Source: Paenibacillus sp. UNC451MF
Lineage (GTDB): Bacteria > Bacillota > Bacilli > Paenibacillales > NBRC-103111
DNA: 64,000 nt
Direction: 5' to 3'
Assembly: GCF_000686845.1 (NCBI RefSeq)
Contig: NZ_JMLS01000026.1
Coordinates: 1-64,000 of the forward strand
The notes under the pieces are model-generated. The model ran no database searches, was not told the DNA's origin, and saw only the letters and a program-made list of their open reading frames with translations. Position 1 is the stretch's first letter. Every line of letters starts with the position of its first letter. Shown piece after piece: positions 24,257-33,530 of this stretch. A program made the position numbers and the translations under genes.

Positions 24257-25705
24257 CTAACTTCTCACTAGGAGCACGGTACACTCCACATGTGCTGTCT
24301 GAGGGAACATGTCCACCGGCTGAATCCATTCCAGCCGGTAGCCGCTTTGAAGCAGCGCCTGGCAATCCTTGGCCAGGGTGGAGGGGTTGCACGACACGTA
24401 GACGAGTCGTGCGGGCTTGGCGGCCGCGATCGCGTGTAGCAGCTCGCGTTCGCAACCCGTGCGCGGCGGGTCCACTACGACTACGTCGGGGCAGATGCCG
24501 CGCTTGACCCATTCGGGCAGCAGCGTTTCCGCGCGCCCGACGAAGAACTTTGCGTTGTCGGCTCCGCTCAACTGCGCGTTGCGGCGGGCGTCGTCCACCG
24601 CCTCGGGGATGAGCTCGATGCCGCGAACTTCCTTGGCCTGCGGAGCGAGCCAGAGCCCGATCGTGCCGGTACCGCAGTAGGCATCGACGACGAGCTCTTC
24701 ACCGGTCAAAGCTGCAGCCTCTTTGGCGGCATCGTACAGCCTAACGGTCTGCTCGGGGTTAAGCTGGAAAAAAGCGCGAGGCGATAAGGAGAAACGAAGA
24801 CCGCCCAGTTCTTCGTCCAACCGTTCCTCGCCCCAGAGCACGTGAGTCTCCTCGCCAAAGACAAGCGGCGTATCAGCCTTGTTGATGTTTTGGGCGATCG
24901 TAGTAACAATCGGAAGCTCGGCACGGATGGCTGCAATCAGCCGATCCTTGTCGGGAAGACGTTCCGAAGCCGTAATGAGCGTGAGCTGGACGCTGCCAGA
25001 TTGCTTGCTGACCCGTGCTACGACGGTCCGAACGATCCCTTTGCGGCTGCGTTCCTGATAAGGCTGAATATTCAGCCGGGTGAGGATCGCTTTTACTTTG
25101 CTGATCACTTCATTAATCTCCGGGTGCTGGATGGGACAGCCCGAAATGTCAACAAGCCTATGAGAACCGGGCGAGTAAAGCCCCGTGATGATCTGATCGT
25201 TCGACCAGCCGGCCTGAAGCTGCGCTTTATTGCGATATCCCCACGGCTCATCCATGCCCATAATGGGACGGAGTGGCAAGTCCGCCAGCTTGGCGTACCG
25301 ATTGAAGGCTTCGCGTACAAGCTCTTCTTTGGCACGAAGCTGAGCGGGATAAGTCATATGCTGAAGCTGACAGCCTCCACAGGCATCATAGACTGGACAA
25401 GGCGGCTTCGTCCTATCAGGCGATTTCTTTTCGATAGCAACTAACTGAGCGGTCAAGTAGTTGGATTCTGCTTTAGTGACTTGGGCTTTTACAACTTCCT
25501 CAGGAAGAGCGCCGTCAATAAAAACCGCTTTTCTTTTGTAATAACCGACACCTTCTCCGTTAATGCCTATTCTTTTAATCGTAACGACGATGCGATCTCC
25601 CGGCTTGACATCTTCTCCGCTTCCGGCAACGTTTTTATGTTGGGGAGCCTGCCCCTTAAACGGCTTCTTCCCTTGCTGGGAAGTCCGTACTTCTTTCTTA
25701 TTCAT
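24257..25705 (-). CDS. 23S rRNA (uracil-5)-methyltransferase, RlmCD/RumA type
   Basis: The 482-residue product has an N-terminal TRAM domain (about 35-92, DRIVVTIKRIGINGEGVGYY), an iron-sulfur cluster motif CPVYDACGGCQLQH (about 103-116) and a C-terminal SAM-methyltransferase domain with DAYCGTGTIGLWLA, VVVDPPRTGCERELL and the catalytic Cys in YVSCNPSTLAKD. In B. subtilis RlmCD methylates U747 and U1939 of 23S rRNA with one enzyme; this is the nearest family model. The second half is distinctly more GC-rich than its neighbours, which may be codon choice or transfer. The start ATG 25705 has GGAG about 13 nt upstream. Confidence 0.9.
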   Translation of the reverse strand: MNKKEVRTSQQGKKPFKGQAPQHKNVAGSGEDVKPGDRIVVTIKRIGINGEGVGYYKRKAVFIDGALPEEVVKAQVTKAESNYLTAQLVAIEKKSPDRTKPPCPVYDACGGCQLQHMTYPAQLRAKEELVREAFNRYAKLADLPLRPIMGMDEPWGYRNKAQLQAGWSNDQIITGLYSPGSHRLVDISGCPIQHPEINEVISKVKAILTRLNIQPYQERSRKGIVRTVVARVSKQSGSVQLTLITASERLPDKDRLIAAIRAELPIVTTIAQNINKADTPLVFGEETHVLWGEERLDEELGGLRFSLSPRAFFQLNPEQTVRLYDAAKEAAALTGEELVVDAYCGTGTIGLWLAPQAKEVRGIELIPEAVDDARRNAQLSGADNAKFFVGRAETLLPEWVKRGICPDVVVVDPPRTGCERELLHAIAAAKPARLVYVSCNPSTLAKDCQALLQSGYRLEWIQPVDMFPQTAHVECTVLLVRS

Positions 25706-26018
25706 ATACAGTAATCGCTCCGATACACAATATTAATTCATGATTTTCGTTCAGTTACAGTTACTATATCACGTTCAGACTGAAGGAGAAACCAAGAGGG
25801 TATGAAGATCGGCGTTTTAAAAAGCCAGCTGATTATTCATCATTTTTTTGGCATAAGGCGCCACCGTTTTACATATATTTCAACTTTCTGGGAAAAATAG
25901 AAAGAGAATCTCGTATCGTCGCAGATTTTTAACGATCTGTTTATGTTCCGCTAATCTTGTCTTAATATTTGGGCGGTATCCTAACGATAACGAGGAACCA
26001 AAGAAGGGAAGATCGAAC
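25706..26018. other. Intergenic region without a recognised element
   Basis: 313 nt between divergent genes. It must hold promoters for both, but I find only weak boxes. There is no stable hairpin with a T run and no small ORF with a good ribosome site. Confidence 0.4.
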
Positions 26019-26246
26019 ATGATTTTATACCAAATGGCTAAACGCATGGAACAGCGCCAACAATTAAAAAGAAACATTCTCTTATCCGAAGGGAATCGGG
26101 AGCAGCTGCTTTCGCAAAAGGATCAGGTGGAGGAACAACTGATGAGTCAAGCGAATCGGTGGAGCGAGGACGGCAACGATGAGTTTTTGCTTCAAGCCAT
26201 GACACCAGAAGCCGGTTGGACCGAACACAACAATAGCTGGATATAG
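26019..26246 (+). CDS. Small charged coiled-coil-like protein, unknown
   Basis: This 75-residue product is rich in Gln, Glu, Arg and Lys, with a heptad-like first half (MAKRMEQRQQLKRNILLSEG) and a tail ending in EAGWTEHNNSWI. There is no signal peptide or membrane segment. AAGAAGGGAAG lies about 8 nt before ATG 26019 and a terminator follows immediately, so it looks like a real single gene. I do not recognise a family. Confidence 0.65.
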   Translation: MILYQMAKRMEQRQQLKRNILLSEGNREQLLSQKDQVEEQLMSQANRWSEDGNDEFLLQAMTPEAGWTEHNNSWI

Positions 26247-26248
26247 CA

Positions 26249-26284
26249 GGAAAATGGAGAGATTGTTCCATTTTCTTTTTTTTG
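26249..26284 (+). terminator. Terminator
   Basis: AAAATGGA (26251-26258) pairs with TCCATTTT, then a long T run. Confidence 0.88.
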
Positions 26285-26351
26285 TGTTCAATCCCGTTTC
26301 CGTGTAGAATAAAGAAATACATTGATTCTGCAAGCAAATGAGGGTATCTAT

Positions 26352-28112
26352 ATGAAAGTTGTACTATCTACGCTTAATGCGAAATACATTCATACCTCGC
26401 TCGCGCTTCGTTATTTGAAGGCGTTTAGCGAGAAAGATTTTGATATAGACATCGTAGAGTATACGATTAAGGATCCGGCGATGAATATCGTTTCCGATCT
26501 ATTTCAAAAGAAGCCGGATATTCTCGGTTTCTCCTGTTACATCTGGAATATCGAAGAAACAATCACTGTGATCAGTATGATGAAGAAGATCAATCCGGAG
26601 CTTATCGTCGTATTAGGAGGACCGGAGGTTTCTTATGATACGGAATATTGGATGAACAGGCTGCCTGATGTGGATTACATCGTGATGGGTGAGGGAGAAG
26701 AAACGTTCCATCATCTGCTGCAGGAGCTTACAGGAGATCGGAAGCTGTACAGCGTGTTTGGCGCTGCCTACCGCAAAAACGATAAAGTGATCATCAACCC
26801 GCCGCGTCCTAAGCTGCAGCTGGACGATATTCCTTCGCCGCACCGTTTTGCCGAGGATGTTCCGAGCTTAGCGAACCGTGTCGTTTATTTCGAGACAAGC
26901 CGCGGCTGTCCGTTCAGCTGTCAGTTCTGCTTGTCTTCAATTGAAGTCGGCGTTCGGTACTTTGATATGGAGCGCACCAAAAGCGATCTTCTGTACTTGA
27001 TCGATTCAGGAGCGAAGCTCATTAAATTCGTAGATAGAACCTTTAATATTAAAAGGGACTATGCGATGGAAATTTTCGAGTTCCTTATTCAGAACCATCG
27101 AGGAACGGTGTTTCAATTCGAAATTACGGCTGATATTATGCGGCCTGAAGTATTGGATTATTTGGCTGAGAACGCTCCCCCTGGCGTATTCCGTTTCGAA
27201 ATTGGGGTACAGTCAACGAATGATCTCACGAACAACCTTGTCAAGCGGAGGCAGAACTTTAGCAAGCTTACGCGTACGGTCACCATGGTTAAGGAAAGTG
27301 GTAAGATAGACCAGCATCTGGACTTGATTGCCGGTCTGCCTGAGGAGGATTACAACTCCTTCCGCAAAACGTTCAACGACGTGTTCGAATTAGAGCCGGA
27401 GGAGCTTCAGCTCGGATTCTTGAAAATGCTTCGCGGAACGGGAATGCGCGCCGATGCTGAGAAATATGGTTATAAATTTATGGATCATGCGCCTTATGAA
27501 ATTCTTGGCAACGATATTTTGCCTTTCACCGACTTAATCAGGATTAAACGAGTAGAAGACGTACTGGAGAAATATTGGAACTCCCATCGGATGGATCATA
27601 CCGTTAATTATTTGATCCGGGAGGAGTTTCCTTCCGCATTTGATTTCTTCCAACAATTTGGGGATTTCTGGGAAGCTCAGGGCTGGCAAAAAATCGGCCA
27701 TCAGCTGGAGGATTTGTTCACCCGGTTGCGTGCCTTTCTGACCCAACGTGAGACAAAGCAGCTGCATGTGGTGGAAGGTTTAATGAAGCTAGATTACTTC
27801 CTTAATCATAAGTACAAGCCTAGAAAAATATGGTGGGAATTCAAGCTGGATAAAGCGGCTCAGGCCAGCTACTTCAAATACCTTGCAGAACATCCGGAGA
27901 TGGTTTCTGAGACTTTTGCCGCACTGCGTATTAGTGAGAAGGATCTGCACAAGCATGTGATGGTAGAAGTACTGCCGTTCCGGTTGGATCATTATTTGGA
28001 AACCGGCGAAATGCTTTCCGATGAAGAACGGCTGCTCGTGGTGTACTTCCCGCCTGATGCGGCTGCGCCAGCTCAATATTTTACTTTAGATGCTGCAGCT
28101 ACAATCGCATAA
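26352..28112 (+). CDS. B12-binding-domain radical SAM protein (DUF4080 type)
   Basis: The 586-residue product has an N-terminal cobalamin-binding-like domain (about 1-140; GFSCYIWNIEETI, VLGGPEVSYD), a radical SAM core with the cluster motif CPFSCQFC (about 188-195) and DRTFNIKRDYA, EIGVQSTND and DLIAGLPEED, then a C-terminal DUF4080 domain (about 380-586). Such proteins use a 4Fe-4S cluster and SAM to start radical chemistry, sometimes methyl transfer by cobalamin. Substrate unknown. Start ATG 26352 follows GAGGGT; an in-frame ATG at 26322 has no site. It is monocistronic. Confidence 0.88.
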   Translation: MKVVLSTLNAKYIHTSLALRYLKAFSEKDFDIDIVEYTIKDPAMNIVSDLFQKKPDILGFSCYIWNIEETITVISMMKKINPELIVVLGGPEVSYDTEYWMNRLPDVDYIVMGEGEETFHHLLQELTGDRKLYSVFGAAYRKNDKVIINPPRPKLQLDDIPSPHRFAEDVPSLANRVVYFETSRGCPFSCQFCLSSIEVGVRYFDMERTKSDLLYLIDSGAKLIKFVDRTFNIKRDYAMEIFEFLIQNHRGTVFQFEITADIMRPEVLDYLAENAPPGVFRFEIGVQSTNDLTNNLVKRRQNFSKLTRTVTMVKESGKIDQHLDLIAGLPEEDYNSFRKTFNDVFELEPEELQLGFLKMLRGTGMRADAEKYGYKFMDHAPYEILGNDILPFTDLIRIKRVEDVLEKYWNSHRMDHTVNYLIREEFPSAFDFFQQFGDFWEAQGWQKIGHQLEDLFTRLRAFLTQRETKQLHVVEGLMKLDYFLNHKYKPRKIWWEFKLDKAAQASYFKYLAEHPEMVSETFAALRISEKDLHKHVMVEVLPFRLDHYLETGEMLSDEERLLVVYFPPDAAAPAQYFTLDAAATIA

Positions 28113-28123
28113 TTTCTTTACTC

Positions 28124-28172
28124 AAAGCCTCTTTCTCATGGTGAATGCCATAGGAACGAGGCTTTTATTTTT
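28124..28172 (+). terminator. Terminator
   Basis: AAAGCCTC (28124-28131) pairs with GAGGCTTT, followed by TTATTTTT. Confidence 0.8.
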
Positions 28173-28209
28173 ACATCATGCTTAAGAAGGAGGAACAAAA
28201 TACAGCGCC

Positions 28210-29823
28210 TTGCGTCATTGTATATATCTGGAAAACGAAGTGGGGCGTGAGGAGATGAACGGGTTAATCGCGGTGTTAGTTTTTATTATGGCAGGGTCCG
28301 GTTGGGGAGGTGAGGAAGTCAATTGGGGAAGGCAGACAGCGGTGCAATTAGGGCCAGCCGCTCAACCGCCAATCAACATTGAAAGGATCGTTCCAACCGA
28401 AAGACAAAGGGAGTTTACGGAAGAGCTGACTTATTCGATTGAATCGGAGCAGGATTCACGGCTGTCGGAAGCCTTTCGACTTTCTTACCCCAATGGGATA
28501 ACCATGCCTAAACGAATCCTGGTAAACAATCCGTATCGACTGAAGATCATTTTTTCCGAGGAGGTAGACCGAAGCTCAGTAGAGGAACTGCTGGGCAAGC
28601 AGCTTCAAAATGCAGAGTGGTCTATGGAGTGGGAGGACGGTAAAACTATTCAGCTTGTTTTGAACTTTCCGGAATCAGCTGCAGCTGAGGACAATTATAC
28701 GATATTGCATCTATCAGGCGTTCAAAGCTTAAAAGGCCATGTACTGAAGGGAGATGAGCATGTGGTACTGCAGGCTGTTCAGTCTGTAGAGGTCAAGGCA
28801 TGGAATTCTCTTAACGAGGAAACCTCAACCTTGTACTTAGGAAAAGACGATACCCAAACCTTATCTTTCTCACCTGACAGACAATGGTTGTTGAGGGGCG
28901 AAAGAGTCGAAAATCCGATTGCTGCCGAAGAAATCTATGAGTTGATGAATCGTGAAGGACATGTGATCCATTCCTTTCCTTATGGTCAAATAGGATATCC
29001 ACAATGGTTAAATGATGGGCAATCCCTAATTTACATGAAGGATACGTGGAAAAGACAGGAGGTTTGGCTGTATAACGCTTTAACCGGGGAAGATCAGCTA
29101 TTCTGGATGCTGCCCAAATCCGATGAGCTCAATTACCAGAGGATTGCAGGTATCGCAGTCGACCCTTCTACGGGACAAATAGGAATTGCAGCAGCCTATC
29201 TCAGAGACGATGAGCGGTTTTCTTTGGATTTGCTCCTGTTTGATTCAGCCGAATATACCGAGCCGACTGCAGCCTACACCGGAATTAGCAGGTACCGCTG
29301 CTTGGAAGGTCCTTGCTCGGCTTGGATAGAATTCATAGGAAAGGGGCAGCTCTATTATACAACCGTGGAGTCGGAGGCATGGAGTGCTCTGCCTGAAGTC
29401 TATATATTGGATACCTCTACGGGAGAAAGGAAGAGAATGGACCGCTTGGAGACTGCCCAATGGGGAGAGAGCAGAGTGGTCATTTCTGACCGTGATCATG
29501 GGGTATATGTGCGAATGACGGGTAGGGAAGAGGGAAAGGAAACGATTGTGGTGTATGATTCCCGCAGCGGGGAGCGGCACGAGATCGAGTCGGCTGTAGA
29601 GCTGCTTGCTCACAGCTTGGAGGGATTTCATCTACAGGAAGATGGACGTATTGTCTTTTATGCAAAAGGATTGACCTGGTTCGTGATAGATTTACACAAG
29701 CAAACGATAGAGCCTTATCAGGGTGAGACGCTACCAACACCTATGAAAGATGAGGATCTCAAGCTGTATGGGTCTCAAGACGGAATTGTTGTATATGGTA
29801 TAACAAAAAATAACCACCCTTGA
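28210..29823 (+). CDS. Membrane-anchored or secreted beta-propeller-like protein
   Basis: The ~530-residue product has a hydrophobic N-terminal stretch (MNGLIAVLVFIMAGSGWGG from 28255), an Ig/Big_5-like domain at about 85-180 (PYRLKIIFSEEVDRSSVEEL), and a long C-terminal part with repeated short strands such as TLSFSPDRQWLLRG, SLIYMKDTWKRQEVWLYNALTGE and IVVYDSRSGERHEIES, typical of TolB or WD-type propeller blades. I do not recognise a specific family. The start is unclear: TTG 28210 has AGGAGG 16 nt upstream, ATG 28255 is directly preceded by GAGGAG. The stop lies in a small ACCACC/GGTGGT hairpin and a structured RNA follows. Confidence 0.7.
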   Translation: MRHCIYLENEVGREEMNGLIAVLVFIMAGSGWGGEEVNWGRQTAVQLGPAAQPPINIERIVPTERQREFTEELTYSIESEQDSRLSEAFRLSYPNGITMPKRILVNNPYRLKIIFSEEVDRSSVEELLGKQLQNAEWSMEWEDGKTIQLVLNFPESAAAEDNYTILHLSGVQSLKGHVLKGDEHVVLQAVQSVEVKAWNSLNEETSTLYLGKDDTQTLSFSPDRQWLLRGERVENPIAAEEIYELMNREGHVIHSFPYGQIGYPQWLNDGQSLIYMKDTWKRQEVWLYNALTGEDQLFWMLPKSDELNYQRIAGIAVDPSTGQIGIAAAYLRDDERFSLDLLLFDSAEYTEPTAAYTGISRYRCLEGPCSAWIEFIGKGQLYYTTVESEAWSALPEVYILDTSTGERKRMDRLETAQWGESRVVISDRDHGVYVRMTGREEGKETIVVYDSRSGERHEIESAVELLAHSLEGFHLQEDGRIVFYAKGLTWFVIDLHKQTIEPYQGETLPTPMKDEDLKLYGSQDGIVVYGITKNNHP

Positions 29824-29840
29824 TATATGGTGGTCAGAGT

Positions 29841-30003
29841 GCCGAAAAACCAATTATTCAGAAGCTGAATGAAGGCGGGAGGTGGGGGATTCCCTGGAGG
29901 AGCGTAAGCGGCTGGAAGGGGATACCTCACCGGAGTATCACACATACATCTGAATTATCATGGTTTTTTCGACAGACGCCCCCCTGATAAAGGGGGGCTT
30001 TTG
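29841..30003 (+). ncRNA. Candidate structured RNA with long closing helix and terminator
   Basis: CGAAAAACCA (29843-29852) pairs with TGGTTTTTTCG (29961-29971), and ATTCAGA (29856-29862) with TCTGAAT (29949-29955), making a ~20-bp closing helix around a GC-rich domain. Inside, GAGGT/ACCTC, TTCCCT/AGGGGA and a GC-GTAA-GC tetraloop hairpin can form. A strong terminator GCCCCCC/GGGGGGC plus T run (29978-30003) follows. No long ORF. Either an independent RNA or the 3' UTR of the gene upstream. I do not recognise it as a known riboswitch. Confidence 0.55.
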
Positions 30004-30009
30004 CTTACG

Positions 30010-30975
30010 TTAAGGGAGATAGCTCCGCAGCACGGTCATGGACCCTGTCAGCGTATAATTTCCTAGATTAGCAGGAATCAAGTAGCACTCACCAGGCTTG
30101 ACAGAAAGCTCGCCATCCGCCCATTGGATGGTTCCAGATCCGTCGCAGATGATATGGATGATGAAGCTGTCTGCGCTTGTTTGCAATGTCCATGTTTGCT
30201 CTGCCTTGCCCTTTTCTGTAACGAAGAAGGGTGAGTTGGCCAGAGTAAGCCATTGGTTGGAAGCGGGAAGATCCGTCTTCATATAAGAAGAGCCTGAGCC
30301 TTCATAAGCAATGACATTCAAGGAATCCTCGATATGCAGCTCCCGCGGCTTGCCGTCTAGCCCTAAACGGTTATAATCGTACAGCCGATAAGTACTGTCC
30401 GAATTTTGTTGAATTTCCGCCACGAGTATACCTGAGCCAAGTGCATGTACGGTTCCTGCCGGAATATAAAAGGAATCGCCGGCTTCCACCGAGATTTCGC
30501 GTAAGCAATCTAAAATTCGGCCTTCTTCGATGGCTTGGGCTAATTGCTCACGAGTTACACCGTCGTTCAGACCATAGATGATTTTGGCTCCTGGTTTGGC
30601 ATCGAGAATGTACCACATTTCGGTTTTGCCAAGCTCGCCTTGCGGCAATCGGTCGTAATGGTCATTCGGATGCACCTGCACGGATAAATCATCCTGACAA
30701 TCGAGTAGTTTAATTAATAGAGGAAAACGGCCGTTTTTCTCGGAGAAGCCTTTGCTTCCGAAAAAGTCTTTCCCATACTGTTCACGGATTTGATCCAGAC
30801 CCAGACCAGCAAGCTCTCCGTTGACTACTTTGGTCGTACCGTTCGGGTGGTCGCCAATCATCCAGCCTTCACCGATCGGACCTTCGGGCAGCTCCAGCCC
30901 AAACTGCTCCAAGGCACGGCCTCCCCATACGCGTTCTTTCATTTCGGGTTGAAATAATAAAGGATATGGTTTCAA
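30010..30975 (-). CDS. manA: Mannose-6-phosphate isomerase, class I
   Basis: ManA interconverts fructose-6-phosphate and mannose-6-phosphate, the first step toward GDP-mannose. The 321-residue product has the short Bacillus-type layout: ERVWGGRAL, PLLIKLLDCQDDLSVQVHPND with the zinc-binding Gln and His, GKTEMWYIL with the Glu ligand, AGDSFYIPAGTVHALGSG with the fourth ligand, and QNSDSTYRLYDYNR. ManC, which would use the product after a mutase step, is at 40997. The ribosome site is weak (AGGGAAC). Confidence 0.95.
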   Translation of the reverse strand: MKPYPLLFQPEMKERVWGGRALEQFGLELPEGPIGEGWMIGDHPNGTTKVVNGELAGLGLDQIREQYGKDFFGSKGFSEKNGRFPLLIKLLDCQDDLSVQVHPNDHYDRLPQGELGKTEMWYILDAKPGAKIIYGLNDGVTREQLAQAIEEGRILDCLREISVEAGDSFYIPAGTVHALGSGILVAEIQQNSDSTYRLYDYNRLGLDGKPRELHIEDSLNVIAYEGSGSSYMKTDLPASNQWLTLANSPFFVTEKGKAEQTWTLQTSADSFIIHIICDGSGTIQWADGELSVKPGECYLIPANLGNYTLTGSMTVLRSYLP

Positions 30976-31031
30976 AGAGTTCCCTGCTTTCTAAGGTTTT
31001 TCCATTTTTCCAGTAGCTTGCTTGCATTATA

Positions 31032-31616
31032 TCAACTGGTTTGCCTTTTTTCTACTGCAATTAAGTAGGGCGGGTTGTTGCTGCGATTCAGAAAACGATA
31101 CTCCAGCACCTGGTATTGCTTCTGTGAAAGCTGTCCCAGCCATTCGTGAACAGCCTCTGCTTCATGTCCGCCGCCTTCATGACCTGTATATAAGGCGATG
31201 GTCAAAATGCCGCCGACGCGCAGCATGTCCAAAGCGGCCTGCAGGGCGGGTAGGGTAGACTCAGGCTTCGTAATCGTGTGCTGGTCGGCTCCTGGCAGGT
31301 AGCCCAGATTAAACATGACGGCACCTACAGTGCCGCGCGCTGCTTCGGTTAGTATCTCCTTAAGCAGCGCATGGCTGTTCAAATGCAGCTGGACGGAGGT
31401 ACAGCCGGGTATTTCTTTGGCTAGGCGCTGCTCGGTTAGAAGCAGCGCCTGTTCTTGTATATCAAAGGCGTGAACAGTACCTTGCGGACCGACGCATTTG
31501 GCTAAAAAGACGGTGTCCACACCGTTGCCTGCCGTAGCATCGATTACGGTTTCGCCCGGAGTGACACGTTCTTCGATTAACTTATGGGCGAAGCTTAATA
31601 TTGATAAGAAACCCAT
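31032..31616 (-). CDS. mnmM: tRNA wobble-uridine methyltransferase MnmM (YtqB)
   Basis: The 194-residue SAM-dependent methyltransferase has motif I VIDATAGNGVDTVFLA and the family patterns MFNLGYLPGADQHTITKPEST, ALYTGHEGGGHEAEAV and NNPPYLIAVEK. The YtqB/MnmM family completes the mnm5s2U modification of wobble uridines in Bacillales in place of the MnmC methyltransferase. Start ATG 31616 follows GGAGG by 5 nt. ytqA, its usual neighbour, is just upstream but separated by a lipoprotein gene. Confidence 0.88.
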   Translation of the reverse strand: MGFLSILSFAHKLIEERVTPGETVIDATAGNGVDTVFLAKCVGPQGTVHAFDIQEQALLLTEQRLAKEIPGCTSVQLHLNSHALLKEILTEAARGTVGAVMFNLGYLPGADQHTITKPESTLPALQAALDMLRVGGILTIALYTGHEGGGHEAEAVHEWLGQLSQKQYQVLEYRFLNRSNNPPYLIAVEKRQTS

Positions 31617-31709
31617 CTGAGCCTCCATAGATCCAAAATAGAATGAGTGCAAGTAAAAGAGGAAACTATATATACCATGTTTACTTACTTATTTATAGAA
31701 GGAACACGA

Positions 31710-32243
31710 TTATTTCGATCCTCCGCCAGCCATTGGCGGTGTTAGAAGATCCTGTCCCGGCGGGACAATAGGCGACTTGCTGCCGTCACCCGATGGTGTA
31801 GGAGCCGGAGTAGCCTTCGGAGGGTCCTTGATGGACGACGGCGGCAATGTCGGTGTCGTCGGTTCAGTCGCCTTCGGCGTGTCGGGCACCACCTGCGGCG
31901 GTGGCGTCTGCTCCGCCAAGGGCGTCTTCGCCGGCGGCAGCGTAGGCTTGGCCGCCGCGGGCTTCTTCGGCGCGCTCGTAGACGCGCCGCTGTTGCCTGC
32001 TGCGCCGCCGCTCGGCGCAGCAGGCTCTACCGCTGCCGCCGGAGGGGCAGCGGTGTTGTCGCCGCCAACGGTACTGCCGGACGCTTTGTCGTCTGGCTGC
32101 TCCGCCTTTGGCGGCGCAAGCAGCTCGCCCGCGTCAGGCGGCTTAGCGGGCGCGGGGCTCTCCTGCGGCTGCGGGGCAGGGTCGCTGCTGCAGCCGGAGA
32201 TCAGTGCTGCGGTGACCAGCGCCGCTATCCATGTCTTTTTCAC
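31710..32243 (-). CDS. Pro/Ala-rich lipoprotein, unknown
   Basis: The 177-residue product has a lipoprotein signal (MKKTWIAALVTAALISGC, Cys about 18) and then nothing but a low-complexity Pro/Ala/Thr/Gly-rich chain (APKKPAAAKPTLPPAKTP and similar) with a KSPIVPPGQDLLTPP end. It probably acts as a flexible surface-attached spacer. It is strikingly more GC-rich than its neighbours and interrupts the ytqA-ytqB pair. Start GTG 32243, with AAAGGAG about 11 nt upstream. I do not recognise a family. Confidence 0.75.
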   Translation of the reverse strand: MKKTWIAALVTAALISGCSSDPAPQPQESPAPAKPPDAGELLAPPKAEQPDDKASGSTVGGDNTAAPPAAAVEPAAPSGGAAGNSGASTSAPKKPAAAKPTLPPAKTPLAEQTPPPQVVPDTPKATEPTTPTLPPSSIKDPPKATPAPTPSGDGSKSPIVPPGQDLLTPPMAGGGSK

Positions 32244-32317
32244 GAAGCATTGCTCCTTTCGTCATGAAGAACCGGTCGATTTGTGTCATCTTCTTTCTCT
32301 CTAAATTAACAATTCCA

Positions 32318-33274
32318 TTAGGGTGCTTTCCAATATTTACCCTGCCATGTATTCCGTTCACGCAGTTCGTGGTCGAAGGCGTTCAACACTTCCCATTTCT
32401 TCAAGCTCCACATCGGCCCGATGAGCAAGTCTCTCGGTGCATCCCCTGTAAGACGATGAACAATCATATCCGGCGGTAAAATTTCCAGCGTATCGACAAT
32501 CAGTTTGACATACTCGTCCTTTTCCAAAAATTGCAGTAATCCAGCTTCATATTGCTTCACCATTGGAGTTTTACGCATCAAATGAAGCAGATGGATTTTG
32601 ATGCCTTGCACATCCATTTGGGCAACGGCACGTCCAGTATCTAGCATCATCTCGTGCGTCTCCCCGGGCAAGCCGTAAATGATGTGAGCACAAGTGCGAA
32701 TGTTATGCTTGCGAAGCTTGGCTACTGCATCGAGATAGCATTGGGTGTCATGGGCGCGGTTGATTAATTGCGAGGTCGATTCATGAATCGTTTGCAAGCC
32801 CATTTCCACCCATAAATAAGTCCGTTCGTTGAGTTCGGCCAAATATTCCACCACATCATCAGGCAAGCAATCCGGCCTTGTAGCAATGGATAAACCAACC
32901 ACACCTGGCTGTTTTAAGATCTCTTCGAAATATTCTCTTAGTACCTCCACTGGCGCATAGGTGTTGGTATAGGCTTGAAAATAGCCGATATATTGAGCCT
33001 CTGGCCATTTTTTATGCTGCAGATCACGTATTTTGTTGAATTGCGTCACCAGATCGTCGCGGCGGCTTCCAGCGAAATCGCCTGATCCGCGCGCACTGCA
33101 GAAGGTACAGCCTCCCGCTGCGATAGAGCCATCGCGATTAGGACACGTAAATCCTGCGTCCAGCATAACCTTGAACACTTTCGTGCCGAACTGCCGACGC
33201 ATTTCTACATTCCAGGTATGAAACCTTTTATCTCCCCAGCTAGCTGGAATAGGTGATTCTTCGACTTGCTTCAT
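32318..33274 (-). CDS. ytqA: TIGR01212-family radical SAM protein (YtqA)
   Basis: The 318-residue radical SAM protein has TCPNRDGSIAAGGCTFCSARGSGDF, in which Cys residues sit in the spaced CxxxxxxxxxCxxC pattern of the YtqA/YhcC family, plus IGYFQAYTNTYAPVE, IATRPDCLPDDVVEYL and VEMGLQTIHESTSQLINRAHD in pieces. The substrate is not established. In B. subtilis it lies next to ytqB; here a lipoprotein gene is between. Upstream is a gap of 256 nt to the divergent next gene. Confidence 0.9.
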   Translation of the reverse strand: MKQVEESPIPASWGDKRFHTWNVEMRRQFGTKVFKVMLDAGFTCPNRDGSIAAGGCTFCSARGSGDFAGSRRDDLVTQFNKIRDLQHKKWPEAQYIGYFQAYTNTYAPVEVLREYFEEILKQPGVVGLSIATRPDCLPDDVVEYLAELNERTYLWVEMGLQTIHESTSQLINRAHDTQCYLDAVAKLRKHNIRTCAHIIYGLPGETHEMMLDTGRAVAQMDVQGIKIHLLHLMRKTPMVKQYEAGLLQFLEKDEYVKLIVDTLEILPPDMIVHRLTGDAPRDLLIGPMWSLKKWEVLNAFDHELRERNTWQGKYWKAP

Positions 33275-33530
33275 CTATATTGAACTCCTTTTTGTTTATA
33301 AAGTAGAAATGAGGTATGACGTTCCTGTTTTATGGAACCCAAGAGTACACGAAGTCCCTTATGGAGCGGAATTCGAGGATCTTCGACCTTTTTATTTTAT
33401 CGCAAAAATGAAAGCTTTGCGAATTTTTCCTTGACAAAAGCTCCTATCCCTTCGAAAGGATATTTATTTCTTCAAGCGACCATGCTAATGAGGCACCAAC
33501 AAAACAGCTGCGAAGGGAGATCATAACCTC

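Noticed and set aside
24202-24507. Open frames on the plus strand in the GC-rich end of the rRNA methyltransferase gene
   Set aside because: Low-complexity Arg/Ala products caused by high GC; the minus-strand gene explains the region.
29866-29920. Gly-rich mini-frame MKAGGGGFPGGA inside the 29.8-kb RNA
   Set aside because: Very short, weak initiation context, and the base pairing explains the sequence better.
31777-32304. 175-codon plus-strand frame opposite the lipoprotein gene
   Set aside because: Gly/Ala/Val-rich mirror of the Pro/Ala-rich gene; no ribosome site.
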